64,000 nucleotides of DNA from positions 2,108,001 to 2,172,000 of the forward strand of contig NZ_CP042432.1 of NCBI RefSeq assembly GCF_008033235.1. Reading direction: 5' to 3'. Positions 28,583 through 36,380 of the stretch are shown here, in pieces. Source of the stretch: Anseongella ginsenosidimutans (GTDB taxonomy: Bacteria; Bacteroidota; Bacteroidia; Sphingobacteriales; Sphingobacteriaceae). Made by a program: the position numbers and the translations under genes. The notes beneath the pieces are model-generated. The model saw only the letters and a list, made by a program, of their open reading frames with translations. It had not been told where the DNA came from and ran no database searches. The first letter of the stretch is position 1. The number at the start of each line of letters is the position of its first letter.

Positions 28583-29197
28583 TTAGCTCATTTGCCGGTT
28601 CAGTTCATCCTGGAGGCGGCGGTTTAGTTTTTGTTCGCGTTCGAGGGCTTTTTTGCGGTGGGTTTCGAACTCCTGTTTGGTTTCTTCCAGGGTTTTTACC
28701 GCGTCGGCAGTAACGGCGTGGCTGCTTTTGAACCGGTAGACAAAGAAAAACAGCAGGGCGGCCAGTCCCAGGACGAGCCCCCACATAATGCTGTTATAGA
28801 GGCTTTTGTGGGTCTGGATCCCGAGGAAAGAGATACTGTTCTTCGTAGCTACGGCAGTTTCAAGATTACTTCTGGCAGCCTCCGTTTCGGCCTGAAGGCT
28901 GGACATTTCTTTTTTCGAAGCAAGGGCGGCGGAATTCATTTCCGACAGCTCGCTTTTCATTTTATTGATGGAGTCAAGAATATTTGATTCAAGCTTACTA
29001 AGCCAGGTTTTTTTCACCACTTTGTATTCCTGGAAACTGTTGGATTTCGTGGTAATATAGTCAAACTGGCTTTCGATGGTTCCGGCATCAAGGGAAAGCT
29101 TCTCTTCGGGAGTTTCGGGCGTCTCCTGACCATAAGCAAAGGGAGAGATCAGGGTGATAAACAGTAACGATAAAAGTAAATTCTTCGGTTGCATCAA
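28583..29197 (-). CDS. Membrane-anchored coiled-coil protein of unknown function
   Basis: The protein has 204 residues. It has a signal peptide (ISPFAYGQE), a long charged helix likely to form a coiled coil (about 60-125, MKSELSEMNSAALASKKEMSS), one transmembrane segment (about 138-158, SIMWGLVLGLAALLFFFVYRF) and a basic helical cytoplasmic tail rich in Glu/Lys/Arg. Similar Bacteroidota proteins are often labelled tRNA (guanine-N1)-methyltransferase in databases, but nothing here supports a methyltransferase. Function unknown. It could be a structural envelope protein. Confidence 0.75.
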   Translation of the reverse strand: MMQPKNLLLSLLFITLISPFAYGQETPETPEEKLSLDAGTIESQFDYITTKSNSFQEYKVVKKTWLSKLESNILDSINKMKSELSEMNSAALASKKEMSSLQAETEAARSNLETAVATKNSISFLGIQTHKSLYNSIMWGLVLGLAALLFFFVYRFKSSHAVTADAVKTLEETKQEFETHRKKALEREQKLNRRLQDELNRQMS

Positions 29198-29283
29198 TTA
29201 AATTTAAAATGGGCAGTACTACCTTAACAGCAATCCGGCGAAAATATTGTTTTCGATCAGCTTTTTTTAATCCCGCTTAACGT

Positions 29284-30021
29284 TTATCCTGCCGCGCCGG
29301 TCATTTCCGCCAGTTCGCGGGCATTGGCAGGGGCGTATCCGGCCTGGTCATTGTCGAAATAAACAAGTACATCTTTCCCGTTCTTCTGCCAATGGAGACA
29401 CTTTTTCGCCCATTTTTTGAGTGTGCCCTGTGTATACTTTCCCTGGTATTTACCACCCGGCCCGTGCAGCCGCACATAAACGAAATCCGCGCTTACTTCT
29501 TCCGGCGATTGGTGCCCCGCCAGCTCGTAGATGCAGAAGGCGCAGTTATGCTGCCGGAGCAATTCGTAAATATCTTCCCGGTACCAGCTGTGATCACGGA
29601 ACTCAAAGGTATACCGTTGATCTGTAGGAAGAATGTCCAGGAAGCCTTTCAACCGTTCAACATTTACTTTCCAACGGGGCGGGAGCTGGTACAGGACAGG
29701 GCCCGCTTTTTTGCCCAGTTGGCCCACGCCTTCGAAAAAATAATCCAGGTCGTTTGCCGCTACCTTTAGCTTTTTCATATGCGTAACGTAGCGGTTCCCT
29801 TTTATGGAAAACAGGAAGCCGGCCGGAACGGACTTTGCCCAGTTTTCAAAGGTGCCCGGTGAAGGAAGCCGGTAAAAGGGATTATTCAGTTCAACGGTTT
29901 TGAAATGTTTCAGGTAGAACTCCAGCTGCTCATTGTTCCTGGTCCCTTCAGGATAAAAGGGGCCTATCCAATGTTTATAATGCCAGCCCGATGTGCCTAT
30001 GTGAATGCGTCCTTTTTTCAT
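29284..30021 (-). CDS. DUF72 family protein (YecE-like)
   Basis: The protein has 245 residues, close to the family norm, and is cytoplasmic. The N-terminus has the DUF72 hallmark IHIGTSGWHYKHWIGPFYP. Other TIM-barrel strand motifs are TVELNNPFYRLP, FLFSIKGNRYVTH, YTFEFRDHSWY, FVYVRLHGPGGKYQG and VLVYFDNDQAGYAPANA. These proteins adopt a TIM-barrel fold of unknown activity, seemingly related to nucleases or isomerases. The gene stands alone, with about 87 bp to the next - strand gene. Confidence 0.9.
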   Translation of the reverse strand: MKKGRIHIGTSGWHYKHWIGPFYPEGTRNNEQLEFYLKHFKTVELNNPFYRLPSPGTFENWAKSVPAGFLFSIKGNRYVTHMKKLKVAANDLDYFFEGVGQLGKKAGPVLYQLPPRWKVNVERLKGFLDILPTDQRYTFEFRDHSWYREDIYELLRQHNCAFCIYELAGHQSPEEVSADFVYVRLHGPGGKYQGKYTQGTLKKWAKKCLHWQKNGKDVLVYFDNDQAGYAPANARELAEMTGAAG

Positions 30022-30128
30022 GAATATCGTTTTTGCTGCACTGCTTTTTTGCTACATATATGAAAATGCAAAAACATTGCCCGGGCAGGATGGAGTGGCA
30101 CGGTTTTCGAGTAATATATACTGAAACA

Positions 30129-30212
30129 CTCTTTGGGGGTGGTTTTTAATTAAATCTGAGAACATACCCATAGAACCTGATCTGGGTAATGCCAGCGAAG
30201 GAATAAAAAGAG
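30129..30212 (+). promoter_or_regulatory. TPP (THI-element) riboswitch, with no thiamin gene downstream
   Basis: The conserved TPP aptamer parts appear in order: GGGGGTGG (30135-30142), CTGAGA (30156-30161), TACCC (30165-30169), GAACCTGATCTGGGTAATG (30173-30191) and CCAGCGAAGGA (30192-30202). Stem P1 is formed by CUCUUU (30129-30134) and AAAGAG (30207-30212). A strong terminator follows at once, giving a complete off-switch layout. Downstream on the + strand there is only the end of the convergent CinA gene. The first + strand gene is 770 bp away and is not thiamin-related. Assignment is from the consensus read by eye. Confidence 0.9.
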
Positions 30213-30217
30213 GTTTC

Positions 30218-30260
30218 AAGGGTTTTGGTATTCAATATGCCAAAACCCTTCTTTATTTAT
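30218..30260 (+). terminator. Rho-independent terminator directly after the TPP aptamer
   Basis: Stem AAGGGTTTTGG (30218-30228) pairs perfectly with CCAAAACCCTT (30240-30250), extended by further weaker pairs. A small loop closes it and CTTTATTTAT follows. It starts 5 bases after P1, so it is the probable expression platform. It could also stop CinA transcripts coming from the other strand. Confidence 0.85.
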
Positions 30261-30281
30261 GCGCCTTACGTGCCCGGGCTA

Positions 30282-30797
30282 TTATGCGCTTTTTGTGTCC
30301 GGCGATTGCGTGCCCGGTTGAAGGTGGCTGGAGAGCAGTTCCAGCGCCTGGTTGGTATAATCCAGCTGCACTTCCACCATGGATGTTTTTAAGCTGACCA
30401 ATTTTTTAGCGAATATCACATCATGGCCCTTTGCTATCGCGAGAAAGGCAAATAAGGTGGAAATCCCGCTTCCCGGTGGTTTATTGGCGTAGCCGGTAAT
30501 GCCTATCGCATAATCACTGCTAAATAGACGGTTGCTTCCTATGGCCATTTCTGCCGAAACTTTTTCTGAAATACAATTACATTCTTCTGCATGAATGGGT
30601 TCCACCATTAGATGCCGGGTTTTCTGGCCATTATTATAAGCCGTGATCCCTCCCTGGAAGAAGCGAGTGGCATCTACAGCCGACGAAAAGGCCGCCTGCA
30701 AATAGCCCGAAGTAACGCTTTCCGCCACCGAAACAGTTTGGCAGTTTTCGATAAGGAAATCTTTGATCTTATTTAAGAAAGATATATTGTACAGCAT
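30282..30797 (-). CDS. CinA C-terminal domain protein (PncC-type nicotinamide-nucleotide amidohydrolase)
   Basis: The protein has 171 residues, the size of a stand-alone CinA C-terminal domain. The family motif SVAESVTSGYLQAAFSSA is near the N-terminus. Others are GGITAYNNGQK, CNCISEKVSAEMA and the signature YAIGITGYANKPPG. Active members hydrolyse NMN to nicotinate mononucleotide in pyridine nucleotide salvage. The usual GGx-GLT/S-GxAGP pattern is only loosely kept here, so activity is not certain. The frame extends upstream to 30848, but a TATATTTG promoter box at 30831-30824 lies inside that extension. A start at 30797 (or 30806) is therefore preferred. Confidence 0.85.
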   Translation of the reverse strand: MLYNISFLNKIKDFLIENCQTVSVAESVTSGYLQAAFSSAVDATRFFQGGITAYNNGQKTRHLMVEPIHAEECNCISEKVSAEMAIGSNRLFSSDYAIGITGYANKPPGSGISTLFAFLAIAKGHDVIFAKKLVSLKTSMVEVQLDYTNQALELLSSHLQPGTQSPDTKSA

Positions 30798-30823
30798 AGC
30801 TATCATTTTCCCCACAGGAATTA

Positions 30824-30831
30824 CAAATATA
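30824..30831 (-). promoter_or_regulatory. Candidate -7 box for the CinA-domain gene
   Basis: On the - strand this reads TATATTTG, an exact TAnnTTTG match, 26 bp upstream of the chosen start codon. It decides against the longer reading frame beginning at 30848. No clear -33 element was found. Confidence 0.45.
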
Positions 30832-30959
30832 CTGCCTCTTTTTCCCATGCGATGATACGGACAGGCATCTGCACGAGTGAGGAAGCCGGGCTACATCCGG
30901 GGAATTTGCATACCATGAAAGATCCTGATCCTGCGGCAAAGCCACCCCTGAAACGTCAT

Positions 30960-30982
30960 ATTCGGTCTTTGGCCGAATTTTT
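30960..30982 (+). terminator. Small intrinsic terminator with no gene ending at it
   Basis: ATTCGGTC (30960-30967) pairs with GGCCGAAT (30971-30978), including one G-U pair, over a TTT loop. A run of five T (30978-30982) follows. It points along the + strand, 45 bp before the HepT-like gene. Nothing recognised on the + strand ends here, so a short untranslated RNA from about 30.85 kb is possible. Confidence 0.55.
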
Positions 30983-31026
30983 ACGTTATAAGGGAGGCTA
31001 TCATTGAACACTAGCATTAAATACTC

Positions 31027-31635
31027 ATGGCAAGTTTTGAAACAGACAAATTAATTCTGATGGATATCGCAGATGCAATCCTTGAAATAAAGGCCGAAGT
31101 GGGTACGCTTGATTTCAGAAGTTTAAATGAGTACAATGAAGACGAATACAGCCAGCAGGCCATCAGTACGCAGCTCGCCCAGATCGGAACGGCTGCAGCC
31201 ATGCTGTCCCAGGAATTCAAGGACGAATATGGAACCATTGACTGGGATGTACTCATTGGGCTGCAGTTCGCCGGAGATGACCAGGAACTGGAGTTGGATA
31301 CGCATTCCGAATGGAGCCTTATAGAATATGACCTTACTGAAATCGGCCAGGAGGTGCTGGACCTCTCCGGTACCGTTCAAAGCCAGGAAGATCTTGAGCG
31401 GGTAAGCCTCAATGAGGAAGACCTCGAAGACCTTACGGAACGCCAGCAGAAGGAAAAAGCCGCCGTTGAAAGCCAGTCGCAGGATGTCGAAGACGAAGCC
31501 GATCAATACACCGAGTACGACCGCGCCAGTGAAGAAGAAGACGATAGCTTCATTGATCAGCGCTACAATAATACTTATATACGGGACGCATCAGACGATT
31601 CAGAAGAAGACGATTCAGAAAAAAGGGATAGCTAA
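31027..31635 (+). CDS. HepT-like domain protein without the RX4HXY motif, with acidic tail
   Basis: The protein has 202 residues. Residues about 10-110 follow the HepT/DUF86 fold pattern: ILMDIADAILEIKAEVGTLDF, then QAISTQLAQIGTAAAMLSQEF, then YGTIDWDVLIGL, then a last helix. HepT toxins need an RX4HXY motif at the position here reading Q80-FAGD-D85-Q-E87, so Arg, His and Tyr are all replaced and RNase activity is not expected. There is no MNT nucleotidyltransferase neighbour. The C-terminal half (about 120-202) is very rich in Glu, Asp, Gln and Ser. It is probably a repurposed HepT-fold protein of unknown role. The next gene, DUF892, is 54 bp downstream. Confidence 0.7.
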   Translation: MASFETDKLILMDIADAILEIKAEVGTLDFRSLNEYNEDEYSQQAISTQLAQIGTAAAMLSQEFKDEYGTIDWDVLIGLQFAGDDQELELDTHSEWSLIEYDLTEIGQEVLDLSGTVQSQEDLERVSLNEEDLEDLTERQQKEKAAVESQSQDVEDEADQYTEYDRASEEEDDSFIDQRYNNTYIRDASDDSEEDDSEKRDS

Positions 31636-31688
31636 TGGATTCAACTCTACTTTTATTATTAAATTTTAACCATTAAATAAGATTAGTT

Positions 31689-32198
31689 ATGGATTCAGCG
31701 ATGAAAAATTCAAAGATGCATCAACTGTTTTTAGACCAGTTGAAAGACTTGTATTGGGCGGAAAACCATATTGTGGAATCACTTCCCAAAATGGTGAAAG
31801 CAGCGACTTCCCAGGAACTGAAGGATGCCCTGGAAGAACACATCGAGGTAAGCAAGACCCATGTGGAAAGGCTTGAACAGACATTTGAAAGCCTGGACGA
31901 AAAGGCGGAAGGCAAAGTTTGCCCGGCCATTAAAGGCCTTGTGAAGGAAGGCGAGGAAATTATCGCGGAAACGGAAGGCGACACTATGACCCGTGACGCC
32001 GCCCTGATCATCGCTGCACAAAAAATAGAACACTACGAGATCGCCTCCTATGGCAGCATGGTAACGCTTGCCAAGCGAATGAAGCATAAAAAGGCAGCTG
32101 AGCTTCTGGGAGATACTCTCGGGGAAGAGAAGGAAACGGATACTACCCTTACCAGTATTGCAGAAAGTTTCGTTAACGAAGAAGCTGCACAGGAATAA
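31689..32198 (+). CDS. DUF892 ferritin-like protein (YciE/YciF family)
   Basis: The protein has 169 residues, cytoplasmic. The family start MHQLFLDQLKDLYWAENHIVESLPKM is clear. The metal-ligand helices of a ferritin-like four-helix bundle follow: LEEHIEVSKTHVERLEQTFE, then AALIIAAQKIEHYEIASYGSM, then LLGDTLGEEKETDTTLTSIAE, with paired Glu/His residues. YciE/F proteins are stress-induced, and the biochemical role is not settled. It stands 54 bp after the HepT-like gene in an AT-rich gap. Confidence 0.93.
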   Translation: MDSAMKNSKMHQLFLDQLKDLYWAENHIVESLPKMVKAATSQELKDALEEHIEVSKTHVERLEQTFESLDEKAEGKVCPAIKGLVKEGEEIIAETEGDTMTRDAALIIAAQKIEHYEIASYGSMVTLAKRMKHKKAAELLGDTLGEEKETDTTLTSIAESFVNEEAAQE

Positions 32199-32309
32199 AA
32201 ATCTTTCCTGACGCTGATGCTTATGAGATGATTGTAAGCAGGGCATAGCTGTGGACGCTTTGTCCTGTTTACTTCTTTACACCTTACACGTTGCAAAATA
32301 TTTACAGGA

Positions 32310-32531
32310 ATGAAAACAATCACTTTTAACCTCCCGCATGAGATAAACGAGGCGAATGAGCGCGAAATTAAGATCGCCGTGGCAGCAATCCTTTTTGATA
32401 AATCGATAATTTCCTCAGAAGAAGCCGCGCGCTTTGCCGGTATATCAAAGCGTAACTTCCTGGTCACGATGGGAAACTACGCGCACATTTATACGCAGAT
32501 GCTCGGCGCCGCCCGAAATCACCGGCAGTAA
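32310..32531 (+). CDS. UPF0175-type small HTH protein (solitary antitoxin-like)
   Basis: The protein has 73 residues. The body EREIKIAVAAILFDKSIISSEEAARFAGISKRNFLVTMGNYA matches UPF0175, a ribbon-helix/HTH family usually acting as the antitoxin of a PIN-like (DUF3368) toxin. No toxin reading frame is next to it: 111 bp of empty sequence lie before it and hairpin-rich sequence after it. It could be an orphan antitoxin or a small regulator. Confidence 0.75.
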   Translation: MKTITFNLPHEINEANEREIKIAVAAILFDKSIISSEEAARFAGISKRNFLVTMGNYAHIYTQMLGAARNHRQ

Positions 32532-32556
32532 CTGACATCTATCCGGGGCTGCCTCG

Positions 32557-32595
32557 CCGTCCGGAATCGGACACCATGTGTTCGTTTCCGGACGG
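32557..32595 (+). repeat. Perfect 10-bp inverted repeat forming a long hairpin
   Basis: CCGTCCGGAA (32557-32566) and TTCCGGACGG (32586-32595) are exact reverse complements. The 19-base interior is itself partly self-complementary (GGACAC/GTGTTC). No T run follows, so it is not a classic terminator. Confidence 0.6.
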
Positions 32596-32617
32596 ATAGC
32601 GGCTAAAAATGCTTCCT

Positions 32618-32640
32618 GCCGCCTTGAGGGCGGCTTTTTT
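32618..32640 (+). terminator. Intrinsic terminator after the UPF0175 gene
   Basis: GCCGCC (32618-32623) pairs with GGCGGC (32629-32634) over TTGAG, followed by six T. It separates the UPF0175 gene from the ABC permease that starts at 32688. Confidence 0.85.
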
Positions 32641-32687
32641 ATGTGGCAGTTTTATTGCGGCACGGATTCGCAATAAAACCATGAACC

Positions 32688-35078
32688 ATGCTGAAGAATT
32701 ATTTCAGGATAGCCCGGCGAAACCTCTGGAAGAACAAAGCATACAGCTTTATCAATATCACCGGTTTGGCGGTAGGCCTGGCTGGTTTTATACTGCTCCT
32801 GTTGTACCTGAATCATGAACTCAGTTATGATACCTGGGATCCGTCTTTGAAGAGGGTCTATAAAATTTCCGTTCAGACCGAAGACGATATCCCGGATGGC
32901 ACGCCTGGCCCGTTGGCTGATTTTCTTCACGAAAAGGCAGCCCTTGTAGATGCAGCTACCCGTATGTCTGCCGCCGGTGATTTTGAAGTGCTGCTGCAAA
33001 CAGGCGACAAGAAGATCTACCAGACGGGAACCGTAGAGGCCGATTCCAATTTTTTTAAGGTTTTTCCCTACCGGATTGTTCAGGGGAACGCCGCCACCGC
33101 GCTGACAAAGCCCAATGCAATGGTATTGAGTACGGCGGTAGCGAAAAAGTTATTTGGCGATGCTCCCGCTGTCGGCAAGATGGTCAGGGTATATGACGCT
33201 TTTGACTGCGAGGTGACGGCATTGATGGAGACGCCCGATAAGCCGTCATACCTGGATGTGCAGCTCGTTTACCGGCCGCCGTATCCGGAAAGCAACTATC
33301 ACTGGAATAACTGGTCATATGACACTTATATAAAAACGGGCCGAATTATGCCTCTCGCCCAGGTAGAGCGGGAACTTGACCGGATTTACTATGCGGAGCG
33401 GCTGAAAAAAGGTGAGCAGTCCTGGGAAGAATTCCACGCGGCCGGACATCGTGCCGGTTTATTTGCCGAGGCCATGCCCCAACTGCATAACTTTCCCCGG
33501 CATGGCAAAAGTAATTTCGCCACCGTTTCCGTGCTGCTGGCCCTTGCCGGGCTCTTATTATTTGCCGGTGTCATTAATTTCAGCAACCTGTCGGTGGCAG
33601 CCGGTATGCGCAGAGCGAAAGAGGTAGGCGTCCGGAAAAGCCTGGGCTCCGGCAAAAGGTCCCTCCTTTTCCAGTTCATGGGCGAAACCGCCCTGCAATG
33701 CTTCCTGAGCCTGGTTCTGGCCATTCTGCTGGTAACTGTCCTGCTGCCGGTTTTTAACCGTGAATTTGGCATCAGCCTGAATTTTCTCGATGGAAAAAAT
33801 GCCTTGCTGCTGACCGTGCAGATTATCGTTTGCCTGCTGACGGTGATCCTTCTTTCCGGTTTATATCCCGGTATCTTTTTGTCCCGCTGCAATACGGTAA
33901 GCGTCCTGAAAGGAAGTTATTCAAGCGGAAAAAGCGGTACGCGCTTACGGAATGCCCTGGTAATGCTGCAGTTTGTCGTGTCCGCGTTCTTCATTACCGG
34001 CACCCTGATCGTGAGCAGGCAGCTGAATTTTATGCAAACAAAAGACAAGGGCTTTTCTGCGGAGCAGGTCATGCGCCTGCAAGCAACGCAGCAAACAAGA
34101 GAAGCTGATTTCGAACAGGTCCGGAACTCCCTCCTGGCCATTCCCGGCGTCCGGGAAGTTTCCAAGACAACGGTAGTCCCCGGCGATCTCCTGCTGGACA
34201 CCTCTACCTTTGCATTTAAATATCAGGGCGAATCCATACGAATGGCCTCGGTAAAAGTCAGCGAAGGCTATTTCAACACCCTTTCCATTGACCTGTTAAA
34301 AGGCCGCCTGTTTGAAGATAATTACGCAGACAAGCATACGCGCACCGCGGTGATCAACGAGGCCGCCGCACGCCGGATGAACCTGCAGGAGCCCGGTGAA
34401 GCCTACATTACCTTTCCCTATTGTGACACTGTGCCGGTAAAGATCATTGGCATTGTAAAAGACTTCCAGGTAGCCGGGTTTAAAGAACAAGTCCTGCCTT
34501 CGGTCTTTACCGTCGGCAATGAGGCTTGTATGTATCAATCGGGAGGAGCCATCCTTGTAAAGCTTCACACAAATGACCTGCAAGAGTCCATTGCCAGTAT
34601 AGAAGCCGCCTGGAAAAAAATCGAACCGGCTTTCCCCATCCGCTACTCTTTCCTTGACAGTAATTTTGAACGTCTTCTTACTTCCTATACCCGCCTGCAG
34701 AAGATCATCAGCTTTTTCAGCCTCACAGCCATCGCCATCGCCGCAATGGGCCTTTTTGCCTTGACGACATTTTTAGTAGGCCGCCGTACCAAAGAGATCG
34801 GCATCCGGAAAGTCCTTGGCGCCGGCACCGCTGAACTGGGCTTGCTGCTCAGCAAGGATTTTCTGCTCCTGGTAATGGCGGGGGCTGCCCTGGCGGTCCC
34901 GCTTACCTGGTGGGCCGCAGGCCGATGGCTAAACGGCTTTGCCTACCGCATGGAACTGGAATGGTGGTTATTTGCCCTGTCAGGATTACTGATCGTACTG
35001 CTTGCATTACTTCTGGTGGGATTCCAGTCAGTAAAGGCCGCCATGATGAACCCGGTAAAATCCTTGCGGATAGAATAA
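32688..35078 (+). CDS. MacB/FtsX-type ABC transporter permease
   Basis: The protein has 796 residues with the Bacteroidota double-FtsX layout. The N-terminal anchor is YFRIARRNLWKNKAYSFINITGLAVGLAGFILLLLYLNHELSYD. A first periplasmic MacB-type domain follows, then a first FtsX block (RRAKEVGVRKSLGSGKRSLLFQFMGE), a second periplasmic domain, and a second FtsX block (RRTKEIGIRKVLGAGTAELGLLLSKDF) with the last helices before MNPVKSLRIE. Such permeases work with a separate ATPase in lipid or peptide export or in mechanical signalling. No ATPase gene is present next to it. The ATG at 32688 follows the terminator. Confidence 0.92.
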   Translation: MLKNYFRIARRNLWKNKAYSFINITGLAVGLAGFILLLLYLNHELSYDTWDPSLKRVYKISVQTEDDIPDGTPGPLADFLHEKAALVDAATRMSAAGDFEVLLQTGDKKIYQTGTVEADSNFFKVFPYRIVQGNAATALTKPNAMVLSTAVAKKLFGDAPAVGKMVRVYDAFDCEVTALMETPDKPSYLDVQLVYRPPYPESNYHWNNWSYDTYIKTGRIMPLAQVERELDRIYYAERLKKGEQSWEEFHAAGHRAGLFAEAMPQLHNFPRHGKSNFATVSVLLALAGLLLFAGVINFSNLSVAAGMRRAKEVGVRKSLGSGKRSLLFQFMGETALQCFLSLVLAILLVTVLLPVFNREFGISLNFLDGKNALLLTVQIIVCLLTVILLSGLYPGIFLSRCNTVSVLKGSYSSGKSGTRLRNALVMLQFVVSAFFITGTLIVSRQLNFMQTKDKGFSAEQVMRLQATQQTREADFEQVRNSLLAIPGVREVSKTTVVPGDLLLDTSTFAFKYQGESIRMASVKVSEGYFNTLSIDLLKGRLFEDNYADKHTRTAVINEAAARRMNLQEPGEAYITFPYCDTVPVKIIGIVKDFQVAGFKEQVLPSVFTVGNEACMYQSGGAILVKLHTNDLQESIASIEAAWKKIEPAFPIRYSFLDSNFERLLTSYTRLQKIISFFSLTAIAIAAMGLFALTTFLVGRRTKEIGIRKVLGAGTAELGLLLSKDFLLLVMAGAALAVPLTWWAAGRWLNGFAYRMELEWWLFALSGLLIVLLALLLVGFQSVKAAMMNPVKSLRIE

Positions 35079-35094
35079 ATAATTGCTACCTTGG
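35063..35094 (+). promoter_or_regulatory. Candidate promoter of the beta-propeller lipoprotein run
   Basis: CTTG (35063-35066), a 20-bp spacer, then TACCTTGG (35087-35094) approximate the Bacteroidota TTTG-N19-21-TAnnTTTG promoter, with one mismatch in each box. It lies 41 bp before the first propeller gene. Confidence 0.35.
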
Positions 35095-35134
35095 TTCAGG
35101 CAGTTGAAAAATACGTTTAACCTAAACCAAGTCT

Positions 35135-36292
35135 ATGCGTAAACACGTTTACTTCCTGCTTATTTTGTCATTCCTATTTATTACCGGCTGCAAGCCTGAA
35201 AAAGCCGGCCATCAGTCAGCGGATGAAAGCGAACTGGTCACCATTAAGATCCCGGACTCCTACCAGTCCAGGAAAGATTTCGATTTCGACGATTACTTTT
35301 CGAAGGCGGCTTATATACCCTTAGAAACGACAGAAGAAAGTTTCGTCGATGGCATTAATCGCTTAGCCCTATACAAGGGTAAAATTTATATACTCAGCAA
35401 GGGCAGTAATAGTGTGCTGATCTTCGACGAACGCGGAAAATTCCTGAATAGGGTACGCAGAGAAGGAAGAGGCCCGGGAGAGTACCAAAGCTTAATGGAT
35501 TTTGCGATTGACAAAAAAGGGCAGCGCCTGGTACTTTATTCTGACCGGCCTTATTTGTTCATTTATTGTGACCTGGACGGAGAGTACCTGAATCATATTC
35601 CTTTCAATAACTTGGCTTTTCGCATCGGATACATTAATGGGAAAGTGCAGCTGCTGGTAAATGAGAAAGTGAACCTGCTGACAGAAATATCCGAAGGCAG
35701 CCTGGAACAGAGGACCTTGCTCAATACCTCGGCTACCGACGTTTTCTTTAACAACCGGAGGATAGAACAGCCCGCACTGACTACGGCTTCAAAATTGAAC
35801 CTATTAATGTTTTACTCGGATACCGTTTATACATACGACGGAAAAAAGCTATCTGCGTCCTTTTTTCTTGATTTTGGGGACAAAGATTTCCGGCTTGAAC
35901 CTGAGTTTAAAAACATGGGATTTTTAGAGATATACCAGGAGGTTTTTATCCGTCGTCTGGGATTTCCTGTATATAATTTCAGGGAGATGGAAGACTATGT
36001 GGTCTTTTCGTTTGGGACAATAGGCAACCTGGTGCTTTATCATAAATCAACAGGGAAGACCAGCAAGCACCGGAAATTTGAAAAAGAAGGAGACCCAATG
36101 TGGTTTTCAAATTATTTTGCCCATGACGGCGATGACAATTCCATTTTCACGATTTACGACGCACCCTCATTTATGAAGCGCGCCGCCGAAGCCGTAGAAG
36201 ACGGCAAGGTACTTCCGGAGGACGTGAAAGCCGTCCTGGGGAACTTGTCGGAGCTGGATAACCCGGTGCTGTTGCGATATACGTTTAAGTGA
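35135..36292 (+). CDS. 6-bladed beta-propeller lipoprotein (paralogue 1)
   Basis: The protein has 385 residues with a lipoprotein signal (LFITGC, Cys19). The family landmarks are present: YIPLETTEES in the first blade, REGRGPGEYQSLMDF (the G-K/R-G-P-x-E motif shared by all paralogues here), repeated ...VLIFDERGKFLN strand pairs, and the closing DNPVLLRYTFK. It is the first of a same-strand run of such genes. They are predicted to sit on a membrane as rigid binding scaffolds. Their ligand and job are not known. Confidence 0.88.
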   Translation: MRKHVYFLLILSFLFITGCKPEKAGHQSADESELVTIKIPDSYQSRKDFDFDDYFSKAAYIPLETTEESFVDGINRLALYKGKIYILSKGSNSVLIFDERGKFLNRVRREGRGPGEYQSLMDFAIDKKGQRLVLYSDRPYLFIYCDLDGEYLNHIPFNNLAFRIGYINGKVQLLVNEKVNLLTEISEGSLEQRTLLNTSATDVFFNNRRIEQPALTTASKLNLLMFYSDTVYTYDGKKLSASFFLDFGDKDFRLEPEFKNMGFLEIYQEVFIRRLGFPVYNFREMEDYVVFSFGTIGNLVLYHKSTGKTSKHRKFEKEGDPMWFSNYFAHDGDDNSIFTIYDAPSFMKRAAEAVEDGKVLPEDVKAVLGNLSELDNPVLLRYTFK

Positions 36293-36380
36293 AAAAATGT
36301 CATAGTCCTAAAACCAAGACCTATGTTAAAAAAGAAGTTAATGAAGCCTGCGGCAAACCTACCATCGATCGTCAGGTACA

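Noticed and set aside
30259-30321. 20-codon + strand open frame after the TPP riboswitch terminator
   Set aside because: It starts inside the terminator tail, overlaps the CinA gene end and shows no coding features, so it does not explain the riboswitch.
30880-30950. Resemblance to a c-di-GMP (GEMM) riboswitch, because of GCAAAGCC
   Set aside because: Only that short block fits. The paired P1b/GNRA arrangement and 5' half of the aptamer are not convincing.
30914-31006. 30-codon + strand open frame (MKDPDPAAKPPLKRH...)
   Set aside because: It runs through the terminator hairpin and has no homology or start signal that can be supported.
32609-32818. + strand open frame overlapping the ABC permease start
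   Set aside because: It overlaps the terminator and the conserved permease N-terminus in another frame, and has no family features.
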